A DNA stretch of 64,000 nucleotides, taken from assembly GCF_021172065.1 (NCBI RefSeq), contig NZ_CP087880.1, forward strand, positions 372,001 to 436,000, given 5' to 3'. The notes beneath the pieces are model-generated. The model was given only the letters and a program-made list of their open reading frames with translations, made no database searches and was not told the origin of the DNA. How positions within the stretch are numbered: position 1 is the first letter of the stretch; each line of letters opens with the position of its first letter. This stretch comes from Pseudocitrobacter corydidari. Its GTDB lineage: Bacteria > Pseudomonadota > Gammaproteobacteria > Enterobacterales > Enterobacteriaceae. A program made the translations under genes and the position numbers. This document shows positions 1 to 9,093 of the stretch, one piece after another.

Positions 1-15
1 GGAAAGGAAATCCCT

Positions 16-31
16 ACGCAAACGTTTTCTT
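16..31 (+). promoter_or_regulatory. PurR operator upstream of cvpA-purF
   Basis: The 16 bases ACGCAAACGTTTTCTT match the PurR consensus ACGCAAACGTTTTCGT at all but one position. In E. coli the cvpA-purF operon is repressed by PurR with hypoxanthine or guanine bound. A -10-like TAGAAT lies at 39-44, so the operator would cover the -35 region. Operator assigned from sequence; promoter inferred. Confidence 0.85.
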
Positions 32-87
32 TTTCTGTTAGAATGCGCCCCGAACCGGATGACAGGGCGTAGCATCGTGGGACACAT

Positions 88-576
88 ATGGTCTGGATTG
101 ATTACGCCATTATCGCGGTAATAGGTTTTTCCTGTCTGGTTAGCCTTATCCGTGGCTTTGTTCGTGAAGCGTTATCGCTGGTGACATGGGGCTGTGCCTT
201 CTTTGTCGCGAGTCATTACTACACTTACCTGTCCGTCTGGTTCACGGGCTTTGATGATGAACTGGTTCGCAACGGGATTGCTATCGCGGTACTGTTTATC
301 GCGACGCTTATCGTCGGCGCTATCGTTAACTACGTTATCGGTCAACTGGTGGAAAAAACCGGTTTGTCGGGAACGGACAGAGTGTTGGGCATCTGCTTTG
401 GTGCGCTGCGCGGGGTATTAATCGTCGCCGCCATTCTGTTCTTCCTCGATACCTTTACCGGCGTGGCGAAAAGCGAAGACTGGCATAAATCGCAGCTTAT
501 CCCGCAGTTCAGTTTCATCATCAGATGGTTCTTTGACTATCTGCAAAGCTCGTCAAGTTTCTTGCCCAGGACATAA
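88..576 (+). CDS. cvpA: CvpA, inner-membrane colicin V production / envelope protein
   Basis: A 162-residue membrane protein with hydrophobic segments near residues 4-24, 28-46, 62-82 and 101-121, as expected for the CvpA family (E. coli CvpA is also 162 residues). It is required for colicin V export in E. coli and has been linked to envelope stress tolerance; its biochemical role is not settled. It is the first gene of the PurR-controlled operon and is followed 33 bases later by purF. The ATG at 88 gives the family-length product. Identification rests on sequence and on the neighbouring purF. Confidence 0.95.
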   Translation: MVWIDYAIIAVIGFSCLVSLIRGFVREALSLVTWGCAFFVASHYYTYLSVWFTGFDDELVRNGIAIAVLFIATLIVGAIVNYVIGQLVEKTGLSGTDRVLGICFGALRGVLIVAAILFFLDTFTGVAKSEDWHKSQLIPQFSFIIRWFFDYLQSSSSFLPRT

Positions 577-609
577 GTCCTGAGATGTGGCTTAACGAGG
601 AAAAGACGT

Positions 610-2127
610 ATGTGCGGTATTGTCGGTATCGCCGGTGTTATGCCGGTCAACCAGTCGATTTATGATGCGTTAACGGTGCTGCAGCATCGTGGACAGGATG
701 CCGCGGGCATCATCACCATTGATGCGAACAACTGCTTCCGTTTACGCAAGGCAAACGGGCTGGTCAGCGATGTCTTTGAAGCTCGCCATATGCAGCGTAT
801 GCAGGGCAACATGGGGATTGGCCACGTGCGCTACCCAACCGCTGGCAGCTCCAGCGCGTCTGAGGCGCAGCCTTTCTACGTCAACTCCCCGTATGGCATT
901 ACGCTTGCCCATAACGGCAACCTGACCAACGCGCACGAACTGCGTCAAAAATTGTTCGAAGAGAAGCGCCGCCACATCAACACCACCTCTGATTCCGAGA
1001 TCCTGCTGAATATCTTCGCCAGCGAACTCGACAACTTCCGCCATTATCCGCTGGAAGCCGATAACATCTTCGCCGCGATTGCCGCGACTAATCGCCAAAT
1101 CCGTGGCGCTTACGCCTGCGTGGCGATGATTATCGGTCACGGTATGGTCGCCTTCCGCGATCCGAACGGTATCCGTCCGCTGGTGCTGGGCAAACGCGAT
1201 ATTGGCGATGGCCGCACCGAGTATATGGTTGCTTCCGAAAGCGTGGCGCTCGATACCCTGGGCTTTGAGTTCCTGCGCGATGTCGCGCCGGGCGAAGCGG
1301 TGTACATCACCGAGAAGGGTCAGCTCTTCACCCGCCAGTGCGCGGACAACCCGGTCAGCAACCCGTGTCTGTTCGAGTACGTCTATTTCGCGCGTCCGGA
1401 CTCCTTTATCGACAAGATCTCCGTTTACAGCGCGCGTGTGAATATGGGCACCAAACTCGGTGAAAAGATTGCCCGCGAGTGGGAAGATCTGGACATCGAT
1501 GTGGTGATCCCGATTCCGGAAACCTCCTGCGATATCGCGCTGGAAATCGCGCGTATTCTGGGTAAACCGTACCGTCAGGGCTTCGTGAAAAACCGCTACG
1601 TTGGCCGTACCTTTATCATGCCGGGCCAGCAACTGCGTCGTAAATCCGTTCGCCGTAAGCTGAACGCTAACCGTGCCGAGTTCCGCGATAAAAACGTCCT
1701 GCTGGTTGATGACTCCATTGTGCGCGGCACCACCTCAGAGCAGATTATCGAGATGGCGCGTGAAGCAGGGGCGAAGAAGGTATATCTGGCGTCAGCGGCA
1801 CCGGAAATTCGCTTCCCGAACGTTTATGGAATCGACATGCCAACCGCCACCGAACTGATTGCTCACGGTCGTGAAGTTGACGAAATCCGTCAGATAATCG
1901 GCGCAGATGGTCTTATCTTCCAGGATCTGGACGATCTGATCGACGCGGTACGCGCGGAAAACCCGGATATCCAGCAGTTTGAATGTTCGGTGTTTAACGG
2001 TGTATACGTCACCAAAGATGTCGATCAGCAGTACCTCGATTATCTCGATTCCCTGCGTAACGACGACGCCAAAGCGGTGCAGTTGCAGAACGAAGTGGAA
2101 AACTTAGAGATGCATAACGAAGGTTAA
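610..2127 (+). CDS. purF: Amidophosphoribosyltransferase PurF
   Basis: Catalyses the first committed step of purine synthesis: PRPP plus glutamine gives 5-phosphoribosylamine, glutamate and pyrophosphate. The 505-residue protein begins MCGIVGIAG; Cys2 is the N-terminal nucleophile of the glutaminase domain (about residues 2-230) after removal of Met1. The C-terminal phosphoribosyltransferase domain carries the PRPP loop [14 protein letters not shown] near residue 365. A Shine-Dalgarno-like GAGGAAAAG precedes the ATG. In E. coli ubiX follows directly; here a strong terminator closes the unit and about 11.7 kb of other genes intervene. Cytosolic; repressed by PurR and feedback-inhibited by AMP and GMP in the known family. 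Confidence 0.98.
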   Translation: MCGIVGIAGVMPVNQSIYDALTVLQHRGQDAAGIITIDANNCFRLRKANGLVSDVFEARHMQRMQGNMGIGHVRYPTAGSSSASEAQPFYVNSPYGITLAHNGNLTNAHELRQKLFEEKRRHINTTSDSEILLNIFASELDNFRHYPLEADNIFAAIAATNRQIRGAYACVAMIIGHGMVAFRDPNGIRPLVLGKRDIGDGRTEYMVASESVALDTLGFEFLRDVAPGEAVYITEKGQLFTRQCADNPVSNPCLFEYVYFARPDSFIDKISVYSARVNMGTKLGEKIAREWEDLDIDVVIPIPETSCDIALEIARILGKPYRQGFVKNRYVGRTFIMPGQQLRRKSVRRKLNANRAEFRDKNVLLVDDSIVRGTTSEQIIEMAREAGAKKVYLASAAPEIRFPNVYGIDMPTATELIAHGREVDEIRQIIGADGLIFQDLDDLIDAVRAENPDIQQFECSVFNGVYVTKDVDQQYLDYLDSLRNDDAKAVQLQNEVENLEMHNEG

Positions 2128-2134
2128 CGTGTCT

Positions 2135-2165
2135 AACGCCAGGGAAACCCCTGGCGTTTTCTTTT
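2135..2165 (+). terminator. Rho-independent terminator after purF
   Basis: AACGCCAGGG and CCCTGGCGTT form a 10-bp stem with a 4-base loop, followed by a T-rich tail (TTTTCTTTTC). It separates cvpA-purF from the hydrogenase genes downstream. Confidence 0.9.
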
Positions 2166-2515
2166 CTGTCCCCCAATTCTATCCCTCTCTTTTCGCTGTA
2201 ATTTCGTCTTCCTCACATTTTTCAGAATCCGTTTTTCAATAGTGTGAACAAACCGGATAAACATCACCGCCATAAATTTTATAGTACCGCCCATTAACCA
2301 TTTTTAATATGTGGATAATGCCAATTAGGGGTTAATGGGGTGGTAAGAAAAACTGCTTTCATTGGTTACAAAACCCTCTCGACCCTTCGTTTTGTCTATA
2401 TGGCGGAGTAGTATGCTGTCAATAACCATAAAATAAATGTGGTCAATGGTGCGCCTTTTGCAACCTGCGAGAGGTGCAGGAGAAACCCAAGTCTTCGTTA
2501 CGGAATAACAACAAG
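2166..2515 (+). promoter_or_regulatory. Leader / promoter region of the hyb operon
   Basis: A 350-base AT-rich stretch between the purF terminator and hybO. It must hold the hyb promoter because the purF transcript ends upstream. I see no clear FNR or CRP palindrome. A possible weak promoter lies around 2390-2440 (TTGTCT with downstream TATGCT-like sequence), but this is not a firm call. No coding frame here looks real; the long in-frame extension of hybO from 2474 is rejected because homologues start at 2516. Confidence 0.5.
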
Positions 2516-3634
2516 ATGACTGGAGATAACACCCTCAGCACTTCTCATGGCGTTAACCGCCGTGATTTTATGAAGCTTTGTGCAGCGCTGGCCGCCACGA
2601 TGGGGCTCAGTAGTAAAGCGGCCGCCGAGATGGCCGAATCAATCACCCGCCCGCAGCGTCCGCCGGTTATCTGGATTGGCGCGCAGGAGTGTACCGGATG
2701 CACGGAATCTCTGCTCCGCGCGACCCACCCAACCGTCGAAAACCTCGTGCTGGAGACTATCTCTCTGGAATACCACGAAGTGCTTTCCGCCGCTTTCGGC
2801 CATCAGGTTGAAGAGAACAAGCACAACGCCCTGGAGAAATACAAAGGTCAGTATGTGCTGGTGGTCGATGGCTCGATCCCGTTAAAAGATAACGGTATTT
2901 ATTGCATGGTCGCCGGTGAGCCGATTATCGACCATATCCGCAAAGCGGCAGAAGGGGCGGCGGCAATTATTGCCATCGGTTCCTGCGCTGCCTGGGGCGG
3001 CGTGGCGGCGGCGGGCGTTAACCCGACCGGCGCGGTAGGGCTTCAGGAAGCCTTGCCGGGTAAAACGATAATCAACATTCCTGGCTGCCCGCCCAACCCG
3101 CACAACTTCCTCGCGACCGTCGCGCATATCATCACTTTTGGTAAACCGCCGAAGCTGGATGCCAAAAATCGCCCAACCTTCGCCTATGGCCGTTTGATCC
3201 ACGAACACTGCGAACGCCGTCCGCACTTTGATGCCGGGCGCTTTGCGAAAGAGTTTGGCGATGAAGGCCACCGTCAGGGCTGGTGTCTGTACCACCTGGG
3301 CTGCAAAGGGCCGGAAACGTACGGTAACTGTTCAACGCTGCAATTCTGCGATGTCGGCGGCGTCTGGCCGGTGGCGATTGGTCATCCGTGTTATGGCTGT
3401 AACGAAGAGGGTGTCGGTTTCCACAAAGGCATCCATCAACTGGCAACGGTTGAAAATCAAACGCCGCGCGCGGAAAAACCCGATGTAGACCTGAAAGAGG
3501 GCGGTGAGATTTCAGCGGGAGCCGTGGGGTTACTGGGCGGCGTGGTCGGCCTGGTGGCGGGCGTCAGCGTGATGGCGGTTCGCGAGCTGGGGCGTCAGCA
3601 GAAGAAAGATAACACTGACTCACGGGGAGAATAA
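2516..3634 (+). CDS. hybO: Hydrogenase-2 small subunit HybO
   Basis: Small, electron-transfer subunit of the periplasm-facing [NiFe] hydrogenase-2, carrying three Fe-S clusters between the active site in HybC and HybA. The 372-residue product has a Tat signal (Arg15-Arg16 in NRRDFMK), the proximal-cluster motif ECTGCTE just after the mature N-terminus, and later Cys/His ligands ([15 protein letters not shown]). A C-terminal hydrophobic anchor lies near residues 325-350. Start chosen at the ATG at 2516 (MTGDN...), which gives the same length as E. coli HybO; an upstream ATG at 2474 would add 14 residues. First gene of hybOABCDEFG; hybA begins 2 bases after its stop. Confidence 0.97.
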   Translation: MTGDNTLSTSHGVNRRDFMKLCAALAATMGLSSKAAAEMAESITRPQRPPVIWIGAQECTGCTESLLRATHPTVENLVLETISLEYHEVLSAAFGHQVEENKHNALEKYKGQYVLVVDGSIPLKDNGIYCMVAGEPIIDHIRKAAEGAAAIIAIGSCAAWGGVAAAGVNPTGAVGLQEALPGKTIINIPGCPPNPHNFLATVAHIITFGKPPKLDAKNRPTFAYGRLIHEHCERRPHFDAGRFAKEFGDEGHRQGWCLYHLGCKGPETYGNCSTLQFCDVGGVWPVAIGHPCYGCNEEGVGFHKGIHQLATVENQTPRAEKPDVDLKEGGEISAGAVGLLGGVVGLVAGVSVMAVRELGRQQKKDNTDSRGE

Positions 3635-3636
3635 CC

Positions 3637-4620
3637 GTGAACAGAAGAAACTTTATTAAAGCTGCCTCCGGCGGCGCCTTGCTGCTGGGGGCTGCGCCTT
3701 CCGTAGCTCAGGCGGCGGAAAACCGTCCGCCCATTCCTGGTTCGTTGGGGATGCTATACGACTCAACGCTTTGCGTCGGCTGCCAGGCCTGCGTGACCGA
3801 GTGCCAGAATATCAACTTCCCGGCACGCAACCCGCAGGGCGAACAAACCTGGTCCAACAACGACAAACTTTCGCCCTATACCAATAACATCATTCAGGTG
3901 TGGCGTAGCGGAACGGGGGTTAACAAAGACAAGGAAGAGAACGGTTACGCCTACATCAAAAAGCAGTGCATGCACTGTGTAGACCCGAACTGTGTCTCCG
4001 TTTGCCCGGTTCAGGCGCTGCGTAAAGATCCAAAAACCGGCATTGTGCATTACAACAAAGATGTCTGTACCGGCTGCCGTTACTGCATGGTCGCCTGCCC
4101 CTATAACGTGCCGAAATACGATTACAACAACCCGTTTGGTGCGATTCACAAATGTGAACTGTGTAATCAGAAGGGCGTTGAACGGTTAGATAAAGGCGGA
4201 TTGCCCGGCTGCGTCTCAGTTTGTCCGGCGGGCGCGGTAATTTTTGGTACACGCGAAGAGCTGATGGCGGAGGCGAAAAAACGTCTGGCCCTGAAGCCGG
4301 GAAGCGAATACCACTACCCGCGTCAGACTTTAAAAACGGGAGATACCTACCTGCATACGGTACCGCACTACCATCCACACCTTTACGGTGAGAAAGAGGG
4401 CGGCGGAACGCAGGTGCTGGTGTTGACCGGTGTGCCTTATGAGAATCTGGGCTTGCCGAAGCTGGATGAACTCTCTACCGGGGCGCGTTCTGAACACGTC
4501 CAACACACCGTTTATAAAGGCATGATGCTGCCGCTTGCTTTGCTGGCGGGGTTAACCGTGCTGGTGCGTCGCAATACCAAAAGCGGCCCTCACGATGGAG
4601 GAGACGATCATGAGTCATGA
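3637..4620 (+). CDS. hybA: Hydrogenase-2 ferredoxin-like subunit HybA
   Basis: Periplasmic iron-sulphur protein that relays electrons from HybO towards HybB and the menaquinone pool. The 327-residue protein starts at a GTG (3637) preceded by GGGGAGA. It has a Tat motif (RRNFIK, residues 3-8) and four 4Fe-4S cysteine groups: [31 protein letters not shown] and CELCNQ with CVSVCP. A hydrophobic C-terminal anchor lies near residues 293-310. It overlaps hybB by 11 bases, indicating translational coupling. E. coli HybA is 328 residues. Confidence 0.97.
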   Translation: MNRRNFIKAASGGALLLGAAPSVAQAAENRPPIPGSLGMLYDSTLCVGCQACVTECQNINFPARNPQGEQTWSNNDKLSPYTNNIIQVWRSGTGVNKDKEENGYAYIKKQCMHCVDPNCVSVCPVQALRKDPKTGIVHYNKDVCTGCRYCMVACPYNVPKYDYNNPFGAIHKCELCNQKGVERLDKGGLPGCVSVCPAGAVIFGTREELMAEAKKRLALKPGSEYHYPRQTLKTGDTYLHTVPHYHPHLYGEKEGGGTQVLVLTGVPYENLGLPKLDELSTGARSEHVQHTVYKGMMLPLALLAGLTVLVRRNTKSGPHDGGDDHES

Positions 4621-5788
4621 TCCAAAACCGCTGGGCGGGAAAATTATCAGCAAGCCGATCATTATTTTCGCTCCGCTGGCTGTGCTGTGCCTGATCATGA
4701 TCGTCAAACGTCTGATCTGGGGATTGGGTTCCGTTTCCGATCTTAACGGTGGATACCCGTGGGGGATCTGGATCGCCTTCGATTTGTTGATCGGCACCGG
4801 CTTTGCCTGCGGCGGCTGGGCGCTGGCCTGGGCAGTGTATGTCTTCAACAAAGGACGTTATCATCCGCTGGTGCGTCCGGCGCTGCTGGCGAGCCTGTTT
4901 GGCTATTCGCTCGGTGGTCTGTCGATCACTATCGACGTTGGGCGTTACTGGAACCTGCCGTACTTTTACATTCCGGGGCACTTTAACGTTAACTCGGTGC
5001 TGTTCGAAACCGCCGTCTGTATGACCATCTATATCGGCGTCATGGCGCTGGAGTTTGCGCCCGCGCTGCTGGAACGGATGGGCTGGAAGGTGCCGCTGAA
5101 GTTCCTCAATAAACTGATGTTCTTCATCATTGCGCTCGGCGCATTGCTGCCGACGATGCACCAGTCTTCCATGGGGTCATTGATGATCTCGGCGGGCTAT
5201 AAAGTGCATCCGCTGTGGCAAAGCTACGAAATGCTGCCGCTCTTCTCGGTGCTGACCGCTTTCATCATGGGCTTCGCCATTGTGGTGTTTGAAGGTTCGC
5301 TGGTGCAGACCGGGCTACGGGGAAGAGGGCCGGATGAGAAATCGCTGTTTGTGAAGTTGATGAATACCGCCAGCGTGTTGCTTGCGCTGTTCCTGGTGTT
5401 GCGCGTCGGAGAGCTGGTTTATCGCCACAAGCTGTCGTATGCCTTTGCGGGTGATTTCTACTCCTTCCTGTTCTGGCTGGAAGCGCTGCTGATGCTCTTC
5501 CCGCTGGTGGTACTGCGCGTTGGGAAGCTGCGCAATGATTCGCGCATGCTTTACCTGTCGGCACTGAGCGCGCTGTTGGGCTGTGCGACCTGGCGTATCT
5601 CCTATTCGCTGGTGGCGTTCAACCCCGGTGGCGGCTACCACTACTTCCCAACCTGGGAAGAACTGCTGATTTCTATGGGTTTTGTGGCAATTGAGATTTG
5701 TGCATACATCCTGCTCATTCGTCTGTTGCCGATACTTCCCCCTTTAAAACAAAACGACAACAAGCGTCATGAGGCGAGCAAAGCATGA
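4610..5788 (+). CDS. hybB: Hydrogenase-2 membrane subunit HybB
   Basis: Integral membrane subunit of the NrfD/PsrC family that links hydrogenase-2 to the quinone pool and has been proposed to support proton translocation. The 392-residue product (same as E. coli) has about ten hydrophobic helices and no metal-binding motif. The start at 4610 (MSHDPK) is inside the end of hybA; an ATG at 4595 would add five residues but lacks family support. Its stop overlaps the hybC start by 4 bases. Confidence 0.96.
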   Translation: MSHDPKPLGGKIISKPIIIFAPLAVLCLIMIVKRLIWGLGSVSDLNGGYPWGIWIAFDLLIGTGFACGGWALAWAVYVFNKGRYHPLVRPALLASLFGYSLGGLSITIDVGRYWNLPYFYIPGHFNVNSVLFETAVCMTIYIGVMALEFAPALLERMGWKVPLKFLNKLMFFIIALGALLPTMHQSSMGSLMISAGYKVHPLWQSYEMLPLFSVLTAFIMGFAIVVFEGSLVQTGLRGRGPDEKSLFVKLMNTASVLLALFLVLRVGELVYRHKLSYAFAGDFYSFLFWLEALLMLFPLVVLRVGKLRNDSRMLYLSALSALLGCATWRISYSLVAFNPGGGYHYFPTWEELLISMGFVAIEICAYILLIRLLPILPPLKQNDNKRHEASKA

Positions 5789-7488
5789 GCCAGAGAATTA
5801 CGATTGACCCGGTAACCCGTATTGAAGGGCACCTGCGCATCGACTGCGAAATTGAAAATGGGGTGGTGTCTAAGGCCTGGGCGTCCGGCACCATGTGGCG
5901 CGGCATGGAAGAGATTGTCAAAAATCGCGACCCGCGCGATGCCTGGATGATTGTGCAGCGTATCTGCGGCGTGTGTACCACCACGCACGCCATTGCCTCC
6001 GTGCGAGCAGCAGAAAGCGCGCTAAAAATTGATGTGCCGGTGAATGCCCAGCATATCCGCAATATCATTCTGGCGGCGCACACCACGCATGATCACATCG
6101 TGCACTTTTATCAGCTCTCGGCGCTCGACTGGGTGGATATCACCTCAGCCCTGAAAGCCGACCCGGCGAAAGCCTCAGCGATGCTGACCGGCGTATCGAG
6201 CTGGCACCTGAACAGCGCGGAAGAGTTCACCAAAGTTCAGAACAAAATCAAGGATCTGGTGGCTAGCGGTCAGTTAGGGATTTTCGCTAACGGCTACTGG
6301 GGGCACCCGGCGATGAAACTGCCGCCGGAAGTGAACCTGATTGCGGTGGCACACTATTTACAGGCGCTGGAGTGCCAGCGCGACGCGAACCGCGTAGTGG
6401 CGCTGCTGGGCGGTAAATCACCGCATATTCAGAACCTCGCCGTCGGCGGGGTAGCGAACCCTATCAACCTTGACGGCCTGGGTGTGCTGAACCTTGAACG
6501 CCTGATGTACATCAAATCCTTTATCGATAAGCTGAGCGATTTCGTTGAGCAGGTTTATAAAGTCGATACTGCGGTCATTGCGGCGTTTTATCCGGAATGG
6601 CTGGAGCGCGGTCGCGGCGCGGTGAACTATCTGGCAACGCCGGAATTCCCAACCGACGGGAAAAATGGCAGCTTCCTCTTCCCGGGCGGCTATATCACTA
6701 ACAGCGACCTGTCGACTTATCACCCTATCAGTTCTCAATCTGATGAGTTCCTGATTAAAGGGATTCAGGAGAGCGCGAAGCACGCCTGGTATAAAGACGA
6801 ATCACCGCAGGCGCCGTGGGAGGGCACCACCGTGCCGAACTATACCGGCTGGTCAGACGACGGGAAATACTCCTGGGTGAAAGCCCCGACCTTCTACGGT
6901 AAAACCGTCGAAGTGGGGCCGCTGGCGAATATGCTGTGTAAACTGGCGGCAAAACGCGAATCAACCCAGGCGAAGCTCAACGAAATCATCGCCATCTACA
7001 CTAAGCTGACGGGTAAAACGCTGGGTGTTGATCAACTGCACTCTACGCTTGGTCGTATCATCGGGCGTACCGTTCATTGCTGCGAACTGCAACATATTCT
7101 TCAGCATCAGTACAGCGCGTTGGTGACCAACATCGGCAAGGGCGACCATACCACCTTTGTGAAGCCGAATATCCCGGCCACCGGTGAGTTTAAAGGCGTC
7201 GGCTTCCTCGAAGCGCCGCGCGGTATGCTCTCACACTGGATGGTGATAAAAGACGGCATTATCAGCAACTATCAGGCGGTTGTACCTTCCACCTGGAACT
7301 CCGGCCCGCGTAATTTCAACGATGAAGTCGGCCCGTATGAACGTTCGCTGGTGGGTACGCCGGTCGCCGATCCGGAAAAACCGCTGGAAGTAGTGCGCAC
7401 GATTCACTCCTTCGACCCGTGCATGTCCTGCGCGGTGCACGTAGTGGACGCCGACGGCAATGATGTTGTCGCGGTGAAGGTGCTGTGA
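5785..7488 (+). CDS. hybC: Hydrogenase-2 large subunit HybC
   Basis: Catalytic subunit binding the NiFe(CN)2CO centre; oxidises H2 at the periplasmic face and is exported with HybO by the Tat route. The 567-residue precursor has both nickel ligand pairs: RICGVC (Cys61, Cys64) and DPCMSC (Cys546, Cys549). His552 is followed by a 15-residue tail, the peptide that HybD removes after nickel insertion. All four cysteines are present, so the enzyme should be functional. It starts inside the hybB stop (ATGA) and is followed by hybD with a 1-base overlap. Confidence 0.98.
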   Translation: MSQRITIDPVTRIEGHLRIDCEIENGVVSKAWASGTMWRGMEEIVKNRDPRDAWMIVQRICGVCTTTHAIASVRAAESALKIDVPVNAQHIRNIILAAHTTHDHIVHFYQLSALDWVDITSALKADPAKASAMLTGVSSWHLNSAEEFTKVQNKIKDLVASGQLGIFANGYWGHPAMKLPPEVNLIAVAHYLQALECQRDANRVVALLGGKSPHIQNLAVGGVANPINLDGLGVLNLERLMYIKSFIDKLSDFVEQVYKVDTAVIAAFYPEWLERGRGAVNYLATPEFPTDGKNGSFLFPGGYITNSDLSTYHPISSQSDEFLIKGIQESAKHAWYKDESPQAPWEGTTVPNYTGWSDDGKYSWVKAPTFYGKTVEVGPLANMLCKLAAKRESTQAKLNEIIAIYTKLTGKTLGVDQLHSTLGRIIGRTVHCCELQHILQHQYSALVTNIGKGDHTTFVKPNIPATGEFKGVGFLEAPRGMLSHWMVIKDGIISNYQAVVPSTWNSGPRNFNDEVGPYERSLVGTPVADPEKPLEVVRTIHSFDPCMSCAVHVVDADGNDVVAVKVL

Positions 7489-7982
7489 TGCGGATTTTAG
7501 TCTTAGGCGTCGGCAACATTTTGCTTACCGATGAAGCCATCGGCGTACGCATAGTGGAAGCGCTGGAGCAGCGCTACATCCTGCCGGATTACGTCGAGGT
7601 ACTCGACGGCGGTACGGCAGGGATGGAGCTGCTGGGCGATATGGCCGACCGCGATCATCTGATTATCGCCGATGCTATTGTCTCACGCAAAAATGCGCCG
7701 GGTACGATTATGGTGCTGCGCGACGATGAAGTTCCGGCGCTGTTTACCAATAAAATCTCCCCGCATCAGCTTGGGCTGGCCGACGTTCTGTCGGCCCTGC
7801 GCTTCACGGGGGAGTTTCCGAAAAAACTCACCCTGGTGGGCGTTATCCCTGAATCGCTGGAGCCCCATATCGGTTTAACGTCAACCGTAGAGGCGATGAT
7901 AACGCCTGCGCTTGAGCAGGTGCTGCTGGCGCTGCGCGAATCGGGCGTTGAAGTCGTTGCTCGGGAGGAAACGCATGCCTGA
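7488..7982 (+). CDS. hybD: Hydrogenase-2 maturation endopeptidase HybD
   Basis: Cytosolic protease that clips the C-terminal peptide of pre-HybC once nickel has been inserted. The 164-residue protein begins MRILVLGVGN and has the nickel-sensing ligands Glu16, Asp62 and His93 at the positions known for E. coli HybD. I chose the ATG at 7488, which overlaps the hybC stop TGA by one base; a GTG at 7485 would add one residue. It overlaps hybE by 8 bases. Confidence 0.96.
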   Translation: MRILVLGVGNILLTDEAIGVRIVEALEQRYILPDYVEVLDGGTAGMELLGDMADRDHLIIADAIVSRKNAPGTIMVLRDDEVPALFTNKISPHQLGLADVLSALRFTGEFPKKLTLVGVIPESLEPHIGLTSTVEAMITPALEQVLLALRESGVEVVAREETHA

Positions 7983-8466
7983 AGAAATCAGCGGTTTCTC
8001 CACGTCGCCGCAGCTATTGGTGCAGGCGGCATTTGAAGAGGTGGCTCGCCGTTCAATGCATGACCTGGCGTTTCTGCACCCAACCATGCCGGTCTCCGTG
8101 TCAGATTTCACGCTGTTTGAAGGGCAATGGACCGGCTGCGTCATCACCCCGTGGATGCTGAGCGCGGTTATTTTCCCCGGCCCGGATCAGCGCTGGCCGC
8201 GTCGTACCGTCAGTGAAAAGCTGGGGCTGCAACTGCCTTACGGCACCATGACCTTTACCGTGAGCGAGCTGGAAGGCGTTTCGCAATATCTTTCATGTTC
8301 GTTGATGTCGCCGCTGCCTAAAGCCCTTTCGGTGGAAGAGGGGATGCGGCTGGTAGCGGATTGTGCGCGGATGCTGCTTTCCCTTCCGCTTAGCAACCCG
8401 GATGCGCCAAGTATGGCAAGCCGTCGCTCACTGCTGTTTGGCCGTCGGAGCGTGGCGGATGCATGA
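7975..8466 (+). CDS. hybE: Hydrogenase-2 accessory chaperone HybE
   Basis: Chaperone that binds the HybO precursor and helps coordinate assembly and Tat export of the HybO-HybC pair. It is 163 residues, one more than the E. coli protein, with the conserved central stretch DFTLFEGQWTGCVITPWM. The ATG at 7975 (MPEEISGF) overlaps the end of hybD; a longer frame from 7912 would read through hybD codons in another frame and is not supported. It overlaps hybF by 8 bases. Confidence 0.95.
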   Translation: MPEEISGFSTSPQLLVQAAFEEVARRSMHDLAFLHPTMPVSVSDFTLFEGQWTGCVITPWMLSAVIFPGPDQRWPRRTVSEKLGLQLPYGTMTFTVSELEGVSQYLSCSLMSPLPKALSVEEGMRLVADCARMLLSLPLSNPDAPSMASRRSLLFGRRSVADA

Positions 8467-8800
8467 GCTGTCGCTGTGCCAGAGCGCGGTGGAAATTATC
8501 CAGCAGCAGGCCGAGCAGCACGGTGTTAAGCGCGTGACGGGCGTATGGCTGGAGATCGGCGCGCTCTCCTGCGTGGAAGAGAGCGCCGTGCGTTTCAGCT
8601 TTGATATCGTCTGCCAGCACACTGTCGCGCAAGGCTGTGAATTGCATATTGAGTATCGACCCGCGCAGGCCTGGTGCTGGGATTGCAGCCGCGCGGTTGA
8701 AATTACCCAGCATGATGCGCGCTGCCCGCAGTGTGATGGTGCGAATTTACGCGTCGATACGGGCGACTCGCTGCGGGTAAAAAGTATTGAAGTGGAATAA
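8459..8800 (+). CDS. hybF: Hydrogenase nickel-insertion protein HybF (HypA family)
   Basis: HypA-type nickel metallochaperone that works with HypB to deliver Ni to HybC. The 113-residue protein starts MHELS, with the N-terminal His2 that binds nickel in this family. It has a zinc site of two CxxC pairs (Cys73/Cys76 and Cys89/Cys92). The start at 8459 lies inside the hybE end and gives the exact E. coli HybF length; a frame open from 8363 is a shadow of hybE. Cytosolic. Confidence 0.95.
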   Translation: MHELSLCQSAVEIIQQQAEQHGVKRVTGVWLEIGALSCVEESAVRFSFDIVCQHTVAQGCELHIEYRPAQAWCWDCSRAVEITQHDARCPQCDGANLRVDTGDSLRVKSIEVE

Positions 8801-8812
8801 CCGGAGTTAATT

Positions 8813-9061
8813 ATGTGTATTGGCGTACCGGGCCAGGTGCTGGCCGTGGGTGAAGATATTCACCAGCTCGCGCAGGTAGAAGTCTGTGGCGTAAAGCGCG
8901 ATGTGAATATTGCGCTTATCTGCGAAGGCGACACCGCCGACCTCGTTGGGCAGTGGGTGCTGGTGCACGTGGGGTTTGCCATGAGCATTATTGATGAAGC
9001 CGAAGCGCAGGCGACGCTGGCAGCGCTGCGGCAGATGGAACTCGATGAAACGGTAGCGTGA
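8813..9061 (+). CDS. hybG: Hydrogenase maturation chaperone HybG (HypC family)
   Basis: HypC-type chaperone that, with HypD, assembles the Fe(CN)2CO moiety and hands it to pre-HybC. The 82-residue protein starts MCIGVPGQV; Cys2 is the essential ligand of this family. It is the last gene of the operon and ends at a hairpin. The general factors HypBCDEF are not in this window and must be encoded elsewhere if the enzyme is matured. Confidence 0.96.
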   Translation: MCIGVPGQVLAVGEDIHQLAQVEVCGVKRDVNIALICEGDTADLVGQWVLVHVGFAMSIIDEAEAQATLAALRQMELDETVA

Positions 9062-9084
9062 GGCGCTCCCGTATGGGAACGCCT
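9061..9084 (+). terminator. Hairpin between hybG and the convergent GH127 gene
   Basis: AGGCGCTCCC and GGGAACGCCT pair around a GTAT loop, with one mismatch. It starts on the last base of hybG and lies before the stop of the convergent gene at 9094. There is no clear T-run, so termination efficiency is uncertain. Confidence 0.55.
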
Positions 9085-9093
9085 GTTAAGCCA